Made by a program: the position numbers and the translations under genes. Shown here piece after piece: positions 1 through 6,986 of a stretch of 12,476 bases of DNA. The stretch is taken from the NCBI GenBank assembly GCA_023437255.1, contig JAEZGR010000167.1, positions 1 through 12,476 on the forward strand. Reading direction: 5' to 3'. This stretch comes from Pseudomonadota bacterium (GTDB lineage Bacteria > Pseudomonadota > Gammaproteobacteria > Burkholderiales > Burkholderiaceae_B). Under the pieces are notes generated by a model. It had not been told where the DNA came from. It did no database searches and saw only the letters and a program-made list of their open reading frames with translations. Position 1 is the stretch's first letter, and each line of letters opens with the position of its first letter.

Positions 1-10
1 GGCCAGAACC

Positions 11-775
11 ATGACGACTCAACTGATCAGCCTAAACCGCAACGACACCCGCTGGATCATCACGCTGAACCGCCCCGACAAGCGCAACGCGCTGTCCGAC
101 GATCTGGTGGGTGAGCTGAGCGCGGTCATGCAGCAGGCGCGTGCTGCAGACATTCCCACCCTGGTGTTCCGGGGCGAAGGCCGCAACTTTTGCGCCGGAT
201 TTGATTTCTCGGATTTCGATGCCGTCAGCAGCGCTGATCTGCTCTGGCGCTTCGTGCGCATTCAACAATTGCTGACCCAGGTGTTGAGCTACCCGGGCAT
301 GACCATCGGTATCGCGCACGGCCGCAATTTCGGCGCGGGCTGCGATCTGTTCGCCGCTTGCAAGGTGCGCCTGGCCACGCCCGACGCCCGTTTTCGCATG
401 CCGGGCGTCCTGTTCGATCTCATTTTGGGCACACGCCGCCTGGGCGAGCTGATCGGCGCTTCCCACGCGAATCGCATTCAGCTCTCACAGGCCGAGTTCG
501 ACGCCGCCGAGGCGCTTCGCATGGGGTTCATCACCGGCAGCTGGGAGTCTGCGCCGGAAGGTGAGGAACCGCTCTCGCCCGAACAGACGATGCAGGCCAT
601 CGATGCGGCGCTTGAACCGCTGGTGGCCGGCACGGCCAAGCTGTCTTCGACCGTTCGCCACGCCATCACCGACGCGCTGCACACCGAAGCCGCCCACGAA
701 GACATGGGCCGTCTCGTGGAGTCGATCATGCACGGCGACATCAAGGCGCGGCTGGCCCGCTACCTGGGTCGGTGA
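11..775 (+). CDS. Atypical enoyl-CoA hydratase/isomerase (crotonase) family protein
   Basis: A 254-residue protein with the crotonase fold signature. The N-terminal strand and LNRPDKRNALS (19-29) match the family, FCAGFD (60-65) matches the first oxyanion-hole segment, and GRNFGAGCD (104-112) the second. Family hydratases carry two catalytic glutamates, E144 and E164 in rat mitochondrial crotonase. Here the first aligns with Asp112 and the second with Gly132 (MPGV), with another Asp at 136. Ordinary syn-hydration is therefore unlikely; an isomerase, hydrolase, lyase or inactive role is possible. The substrate is not recognisable, although a CoA thioester is expected from the fold. The frame is open from the ATG back to base 1 and the ten visible upstream bases hold no clear ribosome-binding site, so the true start could lie outside the window. 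The gene ends 179 bases before the MarR-type regulator on the same strand, so a link to alicyclic or CoA-ester metabolism is only by position. Confidence 0.8.
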   Translation: MTTQLISLNRNDTRWIITLNRPDKRNALSDDLVGELSAVMQQARAADIPTLVFRGEGRNFCAGFDFSDFDAVSSADLLWRFVRIQQLLTQVLSYPGMTIGIAHGRNFGAGCDLFAACKVRLATPDARFRMPGVLFDLILGTRRLGELIGASHANRIQLSQAEFDAAEALRMGFITGSWESAPEGEEPLSPEQTMQAIDAALEPLVAGTAKLSSTVRHAITDALHTEAAHEDMGRLVESIMHGDIKARLARYLGR

Positions 776-881
776 ACAACACAGACTTCGGCCTGCAGAA
801 GTGATATCATCCCGGGCAGACGCACCCTCTTCCCGGTCTTCGCGCCCGTTCAGGCCGTTATAAGCGCCAGCCTGTCAGAAT

Positions 882-930
882 ACGGTTTTGCCGACTCATC
901 ATCTGTCGGCACGCATGGCAGCGAAACCGT
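882..930 (+). promoter_or_regulatory. Possible nested stem-loop in the badR leader
   Basis: Two nested inverted repeats lie in the 179-base gap before the regulator. The inner pair is GCCGAC (890-895) and GTCGGC (905-910) around a 9-base loop. The outer pair is ACGGTTT (882-888) and AAACCGT (924-930), with an unpaired 13-base stretch on the right. The outer right arm runs into TTTT, so the shape resembles a weak terminator or attenuator; it could equally be an operator or chance. A TTATAA at 858-863 might belong to a -10 element, but no good -35 was found. A separate 8-base palindrome, TGATATCA, sits at 802-809. The start codon at 955 is preceded by AGGA at 941-944, about 10 bases away. Confidence 0.3.
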
Positions 931-954
931 TTTCTACAACAGGAACTGAGCCTT

Positions 955-1506
955 ATGCAGAGCAGTGCGGCAGATCAGCAGCCCAAGAACACCCACGACA
1001 ACCCGGGCGAAGTGGTGCGCATGGAACTGGCCAACCGCCTGTTCTTCCGCCTGTATCAATGTGCCAACCTGCTTCACAAGACCGGGTCTCGCGCGATCGA
1101 GAGCGAGGGCCTCACCACACAACAGTGGGCGGTGCTGGGCGCGCTGTCACGGCCCGGTGTTGAAAGCGGGATGAGCGTGAACGATCTGGCCCGCTACCTG
1201 ATGGTGAGCCGGCAGAATCTCTCAGGGGTCATCGGGCGCCTGGAACGCGACGGTCACATCTGCCGTGCACACGACGAACGCGATCGGCGTTCGCGCCTGA
1301 TCAAGATGACCGAATCGGGTCGCCACGTGTGGCAGGAAAAGGCCCGGCCCAAGATCCGTTCGTATTACGAAGAAGCGCTCGAAGAGTTCTCGGTGGCAGA
1401 CCTGACCCACATGCTGCACTACATGCTCAAATTATTGGGCAACATGCAGAAAATCGACCACCGGTCGGGCGGAGAATCCGAAGAAGTCAGCGAAGAAAAG
1501 CGCTGA
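955..1506 (+). CDS. badR: MarR-family transcriptional regulator, BadR-like
   Basis: A 183-residue protein with a MarR-type winged helix. Helical dimerisation segments flank a helix-turn-helix at about 73-100 (SVNDLARYLMVSRQNLSGVI), followed by a wing with the typical DERDRRSRLIKMT pattern (107-119). The last 15 residues are highly charged (ESEEVSEEKR). No enzyme domain is present. In Rhodopseudomonas palustris, BadR represses the CHC operon by binding near the badH start site, and 2-ketocyclohexane-1-carboxyl-CoA releases it. The gene here lies convergent to a full set of the same enzymes, so the BadR assignment rests on family plus context rather than on a diagnostic motif. The ATG at 955 has an upstream AGGA. 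An in-frame ATG at residue 23 is a possible alternative start just before the first helix, but has less support. Other MarR regulators of CoA-ester catabolism would look similar. Confidence 0.8.
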   Translation: MQSSAADQQPKNTHDNPGEVVRMELANRLFFRLYQCANLLHKTGSRAIESEGLTTQQWAVLGALSRPGVESGMSVNDLARYLMVSRQNLSGVIGRLERDGHICRAHDERDRRSRLIKMTESGRHVWQEKARPKIRSYYEEALEEFSVADLTHMLHYMLKLLGNMQKIDHRSGGESEEVSEEKR

Positions 1507-1520
1507 TCACAACACGCCAG

Positions 1521-1558
1521 AAACGCAAAAGCCCGCATGGCTCGACACCATGCGGGCT
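1521..1558 (-). terminator. Rho-independent terminator of the operon, between convergent genes
   Basis: A perfect 11-bp inverted repeat has arms AGCCCGCATGG at 1530-1540 and CCATGCGGGCT at 1548-1558 around a 7-base loop. Read on the minus strand, the stem is followed by TTTTGCGTTT, a fair T-tract, so it should stop transcripts leaving the binding-protein gene, whose stop codon is at 1580. On the plus strand the stem is followed by only a weakly T-rich stretch, so termination of badR transcripts is possible but less certain. It is the only candidate terminator noticed between the two convergent genes. Confidence 0.85.
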
Positions 1559-1579
1559 ATACGGTTTGCATCTACACGA

Positions 1580-2767
1580 TCAGGACATCTTGCACGCGGG
1601 CGAAGCGGCCGGAATGATCGAGGCCGGATAGGCCTTTTCGATCACAGGGCGCAGGCTGCCACCATCTTCCTTGACACGTGCCATGTAGTTCGGAATCAGC
1701 AGCTGGTTGTCTTCGGCACGCACTGTGGCTTTGCCGTAGAGGCTGTTCACCTCGGCACCACGCAGCGCTTCCATGACCGGGCCCGGCTCCACGCTGTCGG
1801 CCTTCTCCACCGCCTGGAACAGCACCATCGCGCCGTTATAGGCCTGGCCTTCGGTATCTGTGGGGTAGCGGCCGTGCTTGGCCTTGAAAGCCTCGACAAA
1901 CGCCTTGGCCTCCGTGGTGTCGATGTCGGGTGTGAAGCCCACGTTGCCGGGCACCCCGTCGAGCGCCTTGTCGGTGGCGTTGATCACGAAGTTCGACAGC
2001 AGTGCATGACCGATGAGCGGGGTCTCTGGAATCAGATTGAAGTCAGCCGCCTGCTTGACGAACGTGATGGCGCCCGACACGTCGGCGAACCAGATTGCAT
2101 CGACCTTGGCGGCACGCAGCTGCTGAATGTATGGTGCGTAGTCCTTGGTGCCCAGTGGCGCGAAAAGCTTCAGCGACACCTTCTTGCCCTTCTCGGTCAC
2201 GACCTTCTCGAACAGCTTGGCCGAGTCGTGGCCCCAGACGTAATCCGCCGCCAGAATCGCAAAGTTCTCGCCCTTGATATCCTGCAGCCACTCTTCGATC
2301 ATGGCCATGTCCATGGCATCGGAGTGGTTGGTGCGCACAAAGCGGGGGCAGCAGGCGTCGGTGGTCAGGCGGTCGGCCTTGCTGATCGTGCCGATGAAGG
2401 CGGCATCCCAGCGCGACAGGTTCTGGCTGATGGCCAGGGAAATACCCGAAGTGATCGGGCCGATGATGAACTTGTGGCCGTCGCGCACGAGTTTCTCGGC
2501 GGCACGACGCCCGGCGTCGGGCGTACTTTCGTCATCGGCTTCGGCCACGACAATCTTGCGCCCGTCGACGCCGCCCTTGGCATTGGCCTCTTCGACGGCG
2601 AAACGCACGCCGCTCAGCACGTCGGCGCCCATTGTTGCAAAGGGGCCGGACTTCGATGAAATGAGTGCAATGCGCAGTGGATCCTTTTCTTGCGCCGCGA
2701 CCGGCAGGGTGAAGCTGGAGACGAGTGCCGCACCCAGCAGTAGCGGCGTCAGGGCCTTGAGTTTCAT
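1580..2767 (-). CDS. ABC transporter substrate-binding protein (Leu/Ile/Val-binding type)
   Basis: A 395-residue periplasmic receptor of the Peripla_BP_6 (LivJ/LivK-like) family. A signal peptide is clear: KLK at the N-terminus, a hydrophobic core at about 6-21, and a likely signal peptidase I site VAA|QE after residue 25. The mature protein begins with the family pattern LRIALISSKSGPFATMG and ends about ten residues after a proline/alanine-rich tail. It would bind the ligand and deliver it to the LivHM permease. Because it is the last gene of a run that encodes CHC degradation, the ligand is inferred to be CHC or another ring carboxylate; relatives bind amino acids, aromatic acids or amides, so specificity cannot be read from sequence. 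It has the strongest ribosome-binding site seen here, AGGAGG six bases before the ATG, consistent with the high receptor levels such systems need. It starts 48 bases after livF and is followed by the terminator. Confidence 0.9.
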   Translation of the reverse strand: MKLKALTPLLLGAALVSSFTLPVAAQEKDPLRIALISSKSGPFATMGADVLSGVRFAVEEANAKGGVDGRKIVVAEADDESTPDAGRRAAEKLVRDGHKFIIGPITSGISLAISQNLSRWDAAFIGTISKADRLTTDACCPRFVRTNHSDAMDMAMIEEWLQDIKGENFAILAADYVWGHDSAKLFEKVVTEKGKKVSLKLFAPLGTKDYAPYIQQLRAAKVDAIWFADVSGAITFVKQAADFNLIPETPLIGHALLSNFVINATDKALDGVPGNVGFTPDIDTTEAKAFVEAFKAKHGRYPTDTEGQAYNGAMVLFQAVEKADSVEPGPVMEALRGAEVNSLYGKATVRAEDNQLLIPNYMARVKEDGGSLRPVIEKAYPASIIPAASPACKMS

Positions 2768-2815
2768 CGGTAACCTCCTAGGGGGTGAGGTGCCGGAGTC
2801 GGTCCGGCTGCCGGT

Positions 2816-3520
2816 TCAAATGACAACGTGAGACTGCAGGTCTGCCAGGCTCTCGGGCGTATTCACGATCGTGCCTTCTTTCACGATCGAGCCTTTGGAC
2901 ATGGCGAGATAGCGGTGCGCGACGCGCACCACCAGATTCATGTTCTGTTCGATTAGCAGCAGCGCAGTACCCTGCTCCGCCACATGATTGAAGATGTCGG
3001 CGAGCTGATCGACGATCACCGGAGCGAGCCCCTCGGTCGGCTCATCGAGCAGCAGAAGTTCAGGGTTCGCCATGAGCGCGCGCCCGACCGCCAGCATCTG
3101 CTGCTGACCGCCCGACAGTGCGGTGCCCGGCGTGTGGGCCCGCTCTTCAAGGATGGGAAAGAGCCGGTAGATCTCCGGCACTGTCCAGGGGCCCTTGCGG
3201 CCGGTGGCGCTACCCAGCAACAGGTTCTCTTCGACCGTAAGGTTGGCCACAATGCGCCGCCCCTGGGGCACCACTGCAATGCCGTGCTGAGCCGCATGGT
3301 AAGGACGCGGACGCATGATCTGGTCGCCGCCGAGACGCAGCTCGCCGGCACGCATCTGTGCGATGCCCAATATCGTGTTCACCACGGTGGTCTTGCCGAC
3401 GCCGTTACGGCCGACCAGCGCCACGCGCTCGCCGGCGCCGACCTGCAGGCTCAGGTCGTGCAAGATGTGCGCAGACCCGTAAAAGGCGTTTGCATTGCGC
3501 AACGACAATAACGTGCTCAT
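2816..3520 (-). CDS. livF: Branched-chain-type ABC transporter ATP-binding protein LivF
   Basis: A 234-residue cytoplasmic ATPase, normal for LivF. Walker A is GRNGVGKT (37-44), the Q-loop region is VPQGRR (84-89), the ABC signature is LSGGQQQ (135-141), and Walker B is LLLLDE (155-160), followed by PTEGLAP, which is characteristic of LivF. After Walker B the switch region reads LLIEQN rather than the usual EHD, as is common in LivF proteins, whose partner LivG keeps the histidine. It should pair with LivG to power the LivHM channel. The start ATG overlaps the livG stop by four bases (ATGA), implying translational coupling. The substrate is inferred from the operon only. Confidence 0.9.
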   Translation of the reverse strand: MSTLLSLRNANAFYGSAHILHDLSLQVGAGERVALVGRNGVGKTTVVNTILGIAQMRAGELRLGGDQIMRPRPYHAAQHGIAVVPQGRRIVANLTVEENLLLGSATGRKGPWTVPEIYRLFPILEERAHTPGTALSGGQQQMLAVGRALMANPELLLLDEPTEGLAPVIVDQLADIFNHVAEQGTALLLIEQNMNLVVRVAHRYLAMSKGSIVKEGTIVNTPESLADLQSHVVI

Positions 3521-4236
3521 GCCGCGCTCCCCAGGTAAGCTTCGCGCACTCGGGGGTCGGCACGAACCTCGGCAGGCGTGCCCTTGGCGATCACACGCCC
3601 CAGCTCAAAGACGACCACGGAATCAGAAATGCCGAACACCACATCCATGTCGTGTTCCACCAGGAGCACCGAGACATCCCAGGACGAGGTGAGCGCCTTC
3701 AGGTGACCCGCCAGATCATGCGACTCCTTGACCGACAGGCCGGCCATGGGCTCGTCGAGCAGCAATACCTTGGGTCGGCCGGTAAGGGCCAGAGCCAGGT
3801 CAAGGCGCCGCTGCTCGCCATAGCCGAGGTCATGCGCCAGCACGTCGCCGAGGTCAGCGAGATCAAGTTCACGCAGCACCGCATGCGCGTCATCCTGCCA
3901 ATCATCGATGCCCGTCTTCCACGATGCCAGCTCGACCTGACGGCGCACGGTCATGCCGCCGAAGATGCTGGTGCGCTGGAAACTGCGCGAGAGCCCCAGC
4001 TTGCGTCGCTCCACGACGCCCAGCCGGCTGATATCGTGCCCCTCGAGCACGATGCGCCCTTGCGTCAGGGCACGCCGGCCCGTGATTGCGTCGATTACGG
4101 TGGACTTGCCGGCACCGATCGGGCCGATCAGACCGCAGATACGGCCCCGATGCAGCTCAAGATCGACGCCATTCAGCGCCCTCACGCCTCCGTAATACAG
4201 CGCCACTCCCTGAGCGTGCAGCACCTGCGAACTCAT
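3517..4236 (-). CDS. livG: Branched-chain-type ABC transporter ATP-binding protein LivG
   Basis: A 239-residue ATPase and the partner of LivF. Walker A is GPIGAGKST (38-46); family members usually have GPNGAGKTT, so Ile40 and Ser45 are mild substitutions. The signature is LGYGEQRR (137-144), matching the LSYGEQ form of LivG. Walker B is VLLLDEP (157-163) followed by MAGLS, and the switch histidine is His195 in LLVEHDM. The C-terminus (GRVIAKGTPAEVRADPRVREAYLG) is the standard LivG ending, so the gene is intact. It overlaps livM upstream and livF downstream by four bases each (ATGA), giving tight coupling of the two ATPases to the permease. Confidence 0.9.
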   Translation of the reverse strand: MSSQVLHAQGVALYYGGVRALNGVDLELHRGRICGLIGPIGAGKSTVIDAITGRRALTQGRIVLEGHDISRLGVVERRKLGLSRSFQRTSIFGGMTVRRQVELASWKTGIDDWQDDAHAVLRELDLADLGDVLAHDLGYGEQRRLDLALALTGRPKVLLLDEPMAGLSVKESHDLAGHLKALTSSWDVSVLLVEHDMDVVFGISDSVVVFELGRVIAKGTPAEVRADPRVREAYLGSAA

Positions 4237-5231
4237 GTCGCCTCCCTTTCACGCGTCGCCCCGGCCGAGAGCGATGCGGCGCCCTTGCGCCTGCGTTTCA
4301 CGAAACTGGTGACGGCGCCCGTGATGCCGTGCGGCGAGAACACGATCACGGCGATGAGCGCCGCCCCGAAGATGGCCATGGAATAGGTGGCGTAATCACC
4401 CAGAATGTCGCTCACCAGGAAATAGACAATGGCGCCCACGATGGGGCCGGCCAGCGTCTGGAAGCCGCCGACGATCACCATGAGCAGCGTGATGGCCGAA
4501 ACGCTCCAGTGCAGGCTTTCGGGCGAGGCGAAAGCCGAGTTGTAGTTGGAGAGGAGCCCGGCGATCGCGGAGACGACCGCCGATATCGCATAGACGGCGG
4601 CGCGCGGCACGGTAGTGCGGATGCCGATAAAGCGCGCCCGCTCTTCGTTGTCGCGAATGGCTTCCGTGACCGCGCCGAAGCGCGTCTTGAGCAGCAGGTG
4701 CAACAGTAACGCCACCAGCACCAGTGCCACCCAGGTGATCATGAACAGCGTCTCGGGCTGGCGCAGGGCCTTCTCGGGAAACCCATAAAGGGTGGTCGGC
4801 CAGGGCACGCCCATGCCGTCGGAACCGCCGGTGATGCCCCGCGCGCGCGTTGCCAGCAGGTAGAACATCTGCCCGATGGCGAGCGTCAGCATGCCAAAGG
4901 CGATGCCGGGCACCCGCACGATCACCAGCCCCACGGCGAAAGCCGCCGCACCAATTGCCAGCAACACTGCCGGAATCGCCCACTCGGCCGGCATCATGTC
5001 GAGCGTGAGCACCACACCCATGGCGTACCCCACGCCACCGAAATACAGCGCGTGGCCAAAGCTCACCAAGCCGTTCTGCTTGAGCAGAAAACCGACACCC
5101 AGCGCAAACATTGCGTAGATCACCGCCTGCGTGAAGACACCCAGCAGCGAAGCCGAGGGCGTGACCAGCACGATCAGCCACCCGCCGAACATCGCGACCA
5201 GTGCCACCAACAGGGATTGTGTGTACTTCAT
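4233..5231 (-). CDS. livM: Branched-chain-type ABC transporter permease LivM
   Basis: A 332-residue, very hydrophobic inner-membrane permease (BPD_transp_2 family), of typical length. Several transmembrane segments are visible, the first at about 7-23, with others at about 30-50 and 85-105. The family motif GLVSFGHALYFG lies at 54-65 and GITGGSDGM at 132-140. Near the C-terminus IVGGFQTLAGPIVGA matches the conserved cytoplasmic loop that contacts the ATPases. The tail is basic (KRRRKG). It forms the translocation path with LivH. The start is 18 bases after livH, with only a weak purine-rich stretch as ribosome-binding site, so translation may depend partly on livH. Its 3' end overlaps livG by four bases. 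Confidence 0.9.
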   Translation of the reverse strand: MKYTQSLLVALVAMFGGWLIVLVTPSASLLGVFTQAVIYAMFALGVGFLLKQNGLVSFGHALYFGGVGYAMGVVLTLDMMPAEWAIPAVLLAIGAAAFAVGLVIVRVPGIAFGMLTLAIGQMFYLLATRARGITGGSDGMGVPWPTTLYGFPEKALRQPETLFMITWVALVLVALLLHLLLKTRFGAVTEAIRDNEERARFIGIRTTVPRAAVYAISAVVSAIAGLLSNYNSAFASPESLHWSVSAITLLMVIVGGFQTLAGPIVGAIVYFLVSDILGDYATYSMAIFGAALIAVIVFSPHGITGAVTSFVKRRRKGAASLSAGATREREAT

Positions 5232-5249
5232 AGATTTCTCGCTCTCGAA

Positions 5250-6101
5250 TCAGGTGCGGCTACCCAGAAGCCCGGTCGGCTTCCAGATGAGAACGGCAAT
5301 CATGAACATGAAGGGCAGCAGCACGGAGACCTCCGGCAGATACACCGCGCCGACCGCGTGCATCATTCCCAGCAACAGTGCCGCAATGAAGGCGCCCGCC
5401 AATGAACCAAGCCCGCCGATCACGACCACCACGAAGGAGTCGATGAGCACGTCGGAGCTCATGTGTGGAGAAAGCGAGAGGAATGGCCCTGCAATCACGC
5501 CGGCGAGACCCGCCAGCGCGCTGCCCAGCCCCACGATGATGGCACTGAGACGATCGGTATTGACCCCCTGCATGGAAGTGGTGAGCGGGTCGGTCGACGA
5601 CGCCCGCACAAACAGCCCCACCCGCGAATACCGCAGCCACAGGGTGAGGCCCAGCGCCACCCCGAGCCCCACCAGCATGACTGCAAGGCGATAGGCAGGC
5701 AGGTCGCTGCCGAACAGAGGAATGCTGAAGCGCAGCAGCTCGGGGGTGAAGAGGGAATGATTGCCTTTGCCCCAGATGAACACCACCAGGTCTTCGAGAA
5801 TGAGGAGCAGGCCGAAGGTGACCAGCATCACGTTCAGCGGCTCGCGGTCCTGCAACAGCCGGAAGCCATAGCGGTCGAGCAGAATGCCCACCACAAACAT
5901 GACCCCGGGGGCCACGAGCAGTGCCAGCCAGAAGCTGGAATGTATAGCCACCGTGTATCCGATATAGGCGCCCAGCATGTATAGCGCGCCGTGGGCGAAG
6001 TTCACCACCCGGCGCAGCCCGTAGATGAGCGCGAGCCCGGAACTCATGATGATCAGCAAAGCCCCGTACACCAATCCATTCATCAGACTGATGGTCAGCA
6101 T
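5250..6101 (-). CDS. livH: Branched-chain-type ABC transporter permease LivH
   Basis: A 283-residue inner-membrane permease of the LivH family, of normal length. The N-terminus contains the diagnostic segment SGLALIYGLRRVVNFAHGAL (21-40), followed by YMLGAY. A cytoplasmic loop around TTSMQGVNTDRLSA corresponds to the conserved region that contacts the ATPases. VVVIGGLGSLAGAFIAAL near the C-terminus is also a family hallmark. It pairs with LivM. The ATG at 6101 has GGAG seven bases upstream. It is the first transporter gene in the run and follows badK after an 87-base gap containing a strong hairpin, which could set transporter expression apart from enzyme expression. Confidence 0.9.
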   Translation of the reverse strand: MLTISLMNGLVYGALLIIMSSGLALIYGLRRVVNFAHGALYMLGAYIGYTVAIHSSFWLALLVAPGVMFVVGILLDRYGFRLLQDREPLNVMLVTFGLLLILEDLVVFIWGKGNHSLFTPELLRFSIPLFGSDLPAYRLAVMLVGLGVALGLTLWLRYSRVGLFVRASSTDPLTTSMQGVNTDRLSAIIVGLGSALAGLAGVIAGPFLSLSPHMSSDVLIDSFVVVVIGGLGSLAGAFIAALLLGMMHAVGAVYLPEVSVLLPFMFMIAVLIWKPTGLLGSRT

Positions 6102-6136
6102 GGCATGTCTCCGTATACCTACTTTTTATGTACTTG

Positions 6137-6173
6137 ACCGCGGCAGGCCGATTGCCCCTGTGGCCGCCGCGGT
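6137..6173 (-). other. GC-rich hairpin between badK and livH
   Basis: A perfect 8-bp inverted repeat pairs ACCGCGGC (6137-6144) with GCCGCGGT (6166-6173). Inside it a GGCC/GGCC pair (6146-6149 with 6162-6165) extends the stem, with a single bulged base and a 12-base loop. On the minus-strand transcript it is followed by A-rich sequence rather than a U-tract, so it does not look like an intrinsic terminator. It may be a processing or stability element, or a partial transcription barrier, that separates enzyme and importer dosage. The structure is seen directly; its function is inferred. Confidence 0.5.
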
Positions 6174-6188
6174 TGATTGCTGCTCAGC

Positions 6189-6986
6189 TCAGCGATGCTG
6201 AAACTCGGGTGCCCGCTTCTCGAGAAATGCGCGCATGCCTTCGTGGGCGTCGTCGCAGGCAAAGCGCTCGTACAAGGCATGCCGTTCGAACAGCATGCCT
6301 TCGGCGAGCGGGCTTTCCCAGCTACGGTTGACCGCCGTCTTGATGGCCGTGAGTGCGGGGAGCGAAAACCCGGCAATGCGTGTGGCCAGCGTCAGGGCCT
6401 CTTCCAGAAGCCGCTCGTCGGGCACCACACGCGAAACCAGGCCGTACAGGTCGGCTTCGTGCGCCGTGAGCGTGCGCGCCGACAGGCACATGTCCATGGC
6501 CTTGGCCTTGCCGATGGCGCGCGGAAGCCGCTGCGTGCCGCCGGCGCCCGGCATGAGCGCGAGCTTCACTTCCGGCAGCCCGAAGCGTGCCGACTCGGCC
6601 GCGACAATGATGTCGCATGCCAGCGCCAGCTCGCAGCCGCCGCCCATCGCGTAACCGGCCACCGCCGCGATGACCGGTTTGCGCACCTCACGGATGGTTT
6701 CCCAGTTGCGCGTGATGAAGCGCCCGCCATACACGTCGGTGAATGACCAGTCGCACATGGCGGCAATGTCGGCGCCCGCCGCAAAGGACTTTTCTGAGCC
6801 CGTGATGACGATGACGCCAATGTCGTCATCGTGATCGAACGCCACCAGAGCGGCACCGAGCTGGTCCATGAGGGCGTCATTCAGGGCGTTGAGCTGTGCG
6901 GGGCGGTCGAGGGTGATGACCCCCACCCTGCCCCGCACCTCGCTGCGAATGAAGCTTTCTGTCTGCCGCAGAGGAACCGCCGTCAT
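6189..6986 (-). CDS. badK: Cyclohex-1-ene-1-carboxyl-CoA hydratase
   Basis: A 265-residue crotonase-family hydratase that should add water to cyclohex-1-ene-1-carboxyl-CoA to give 2-hydroxycyclohexane-1-carboxyl-CoA. Both catalytic glutamates are in place: Glu119 in GGGCEL (115-120) and Glu139 in LPEV (137-140). The oxyanion-hole segments are FAAGADI (68-74) and GYAMGGG (111-117), followed by the classic MPGAGGTQRLPR (145-156). By motif alone this is a generic enoyl-CoA hydratase; the specific name comes from sitting directly after aliA in a complete badHI-ali set. The ATG overlaps the aliA stop (ATGA) and has GGAG eight bases upstream, inside aliA, so translation is probably coupled. Confidence 0.87.
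   Translation of the reverse strand: MTAVPLRQTESFIRSEVRGRVGVITLDRPAQLNALNDALMDQLGAALVAFDHDDDIGVIVITGSEKSFAAGADIAAMCDWSFTDVYGGRFITRNWETIREVRKPVIAAVAGYAMGGGCELALACDIIVAAESARFGLPEVKLALMPGAGGTQRLPRAIGKAKAMDMCLSARTLTAHEADLYGLVSRVVPDERLLEEALTLATRIAGFSLPALTAIKTAVNRSWESPLAEGMLFERHALYERFACDDAHEGMRAFLEKRAPEFQHR

Noticed and set aside
1550..2659. A 369-codon plus-strand open frame opposite the binding-protein gene
   Set aside because: It begins in the terminator region and runs against a gene with a signal peptide and a strong ribosome-binding site.
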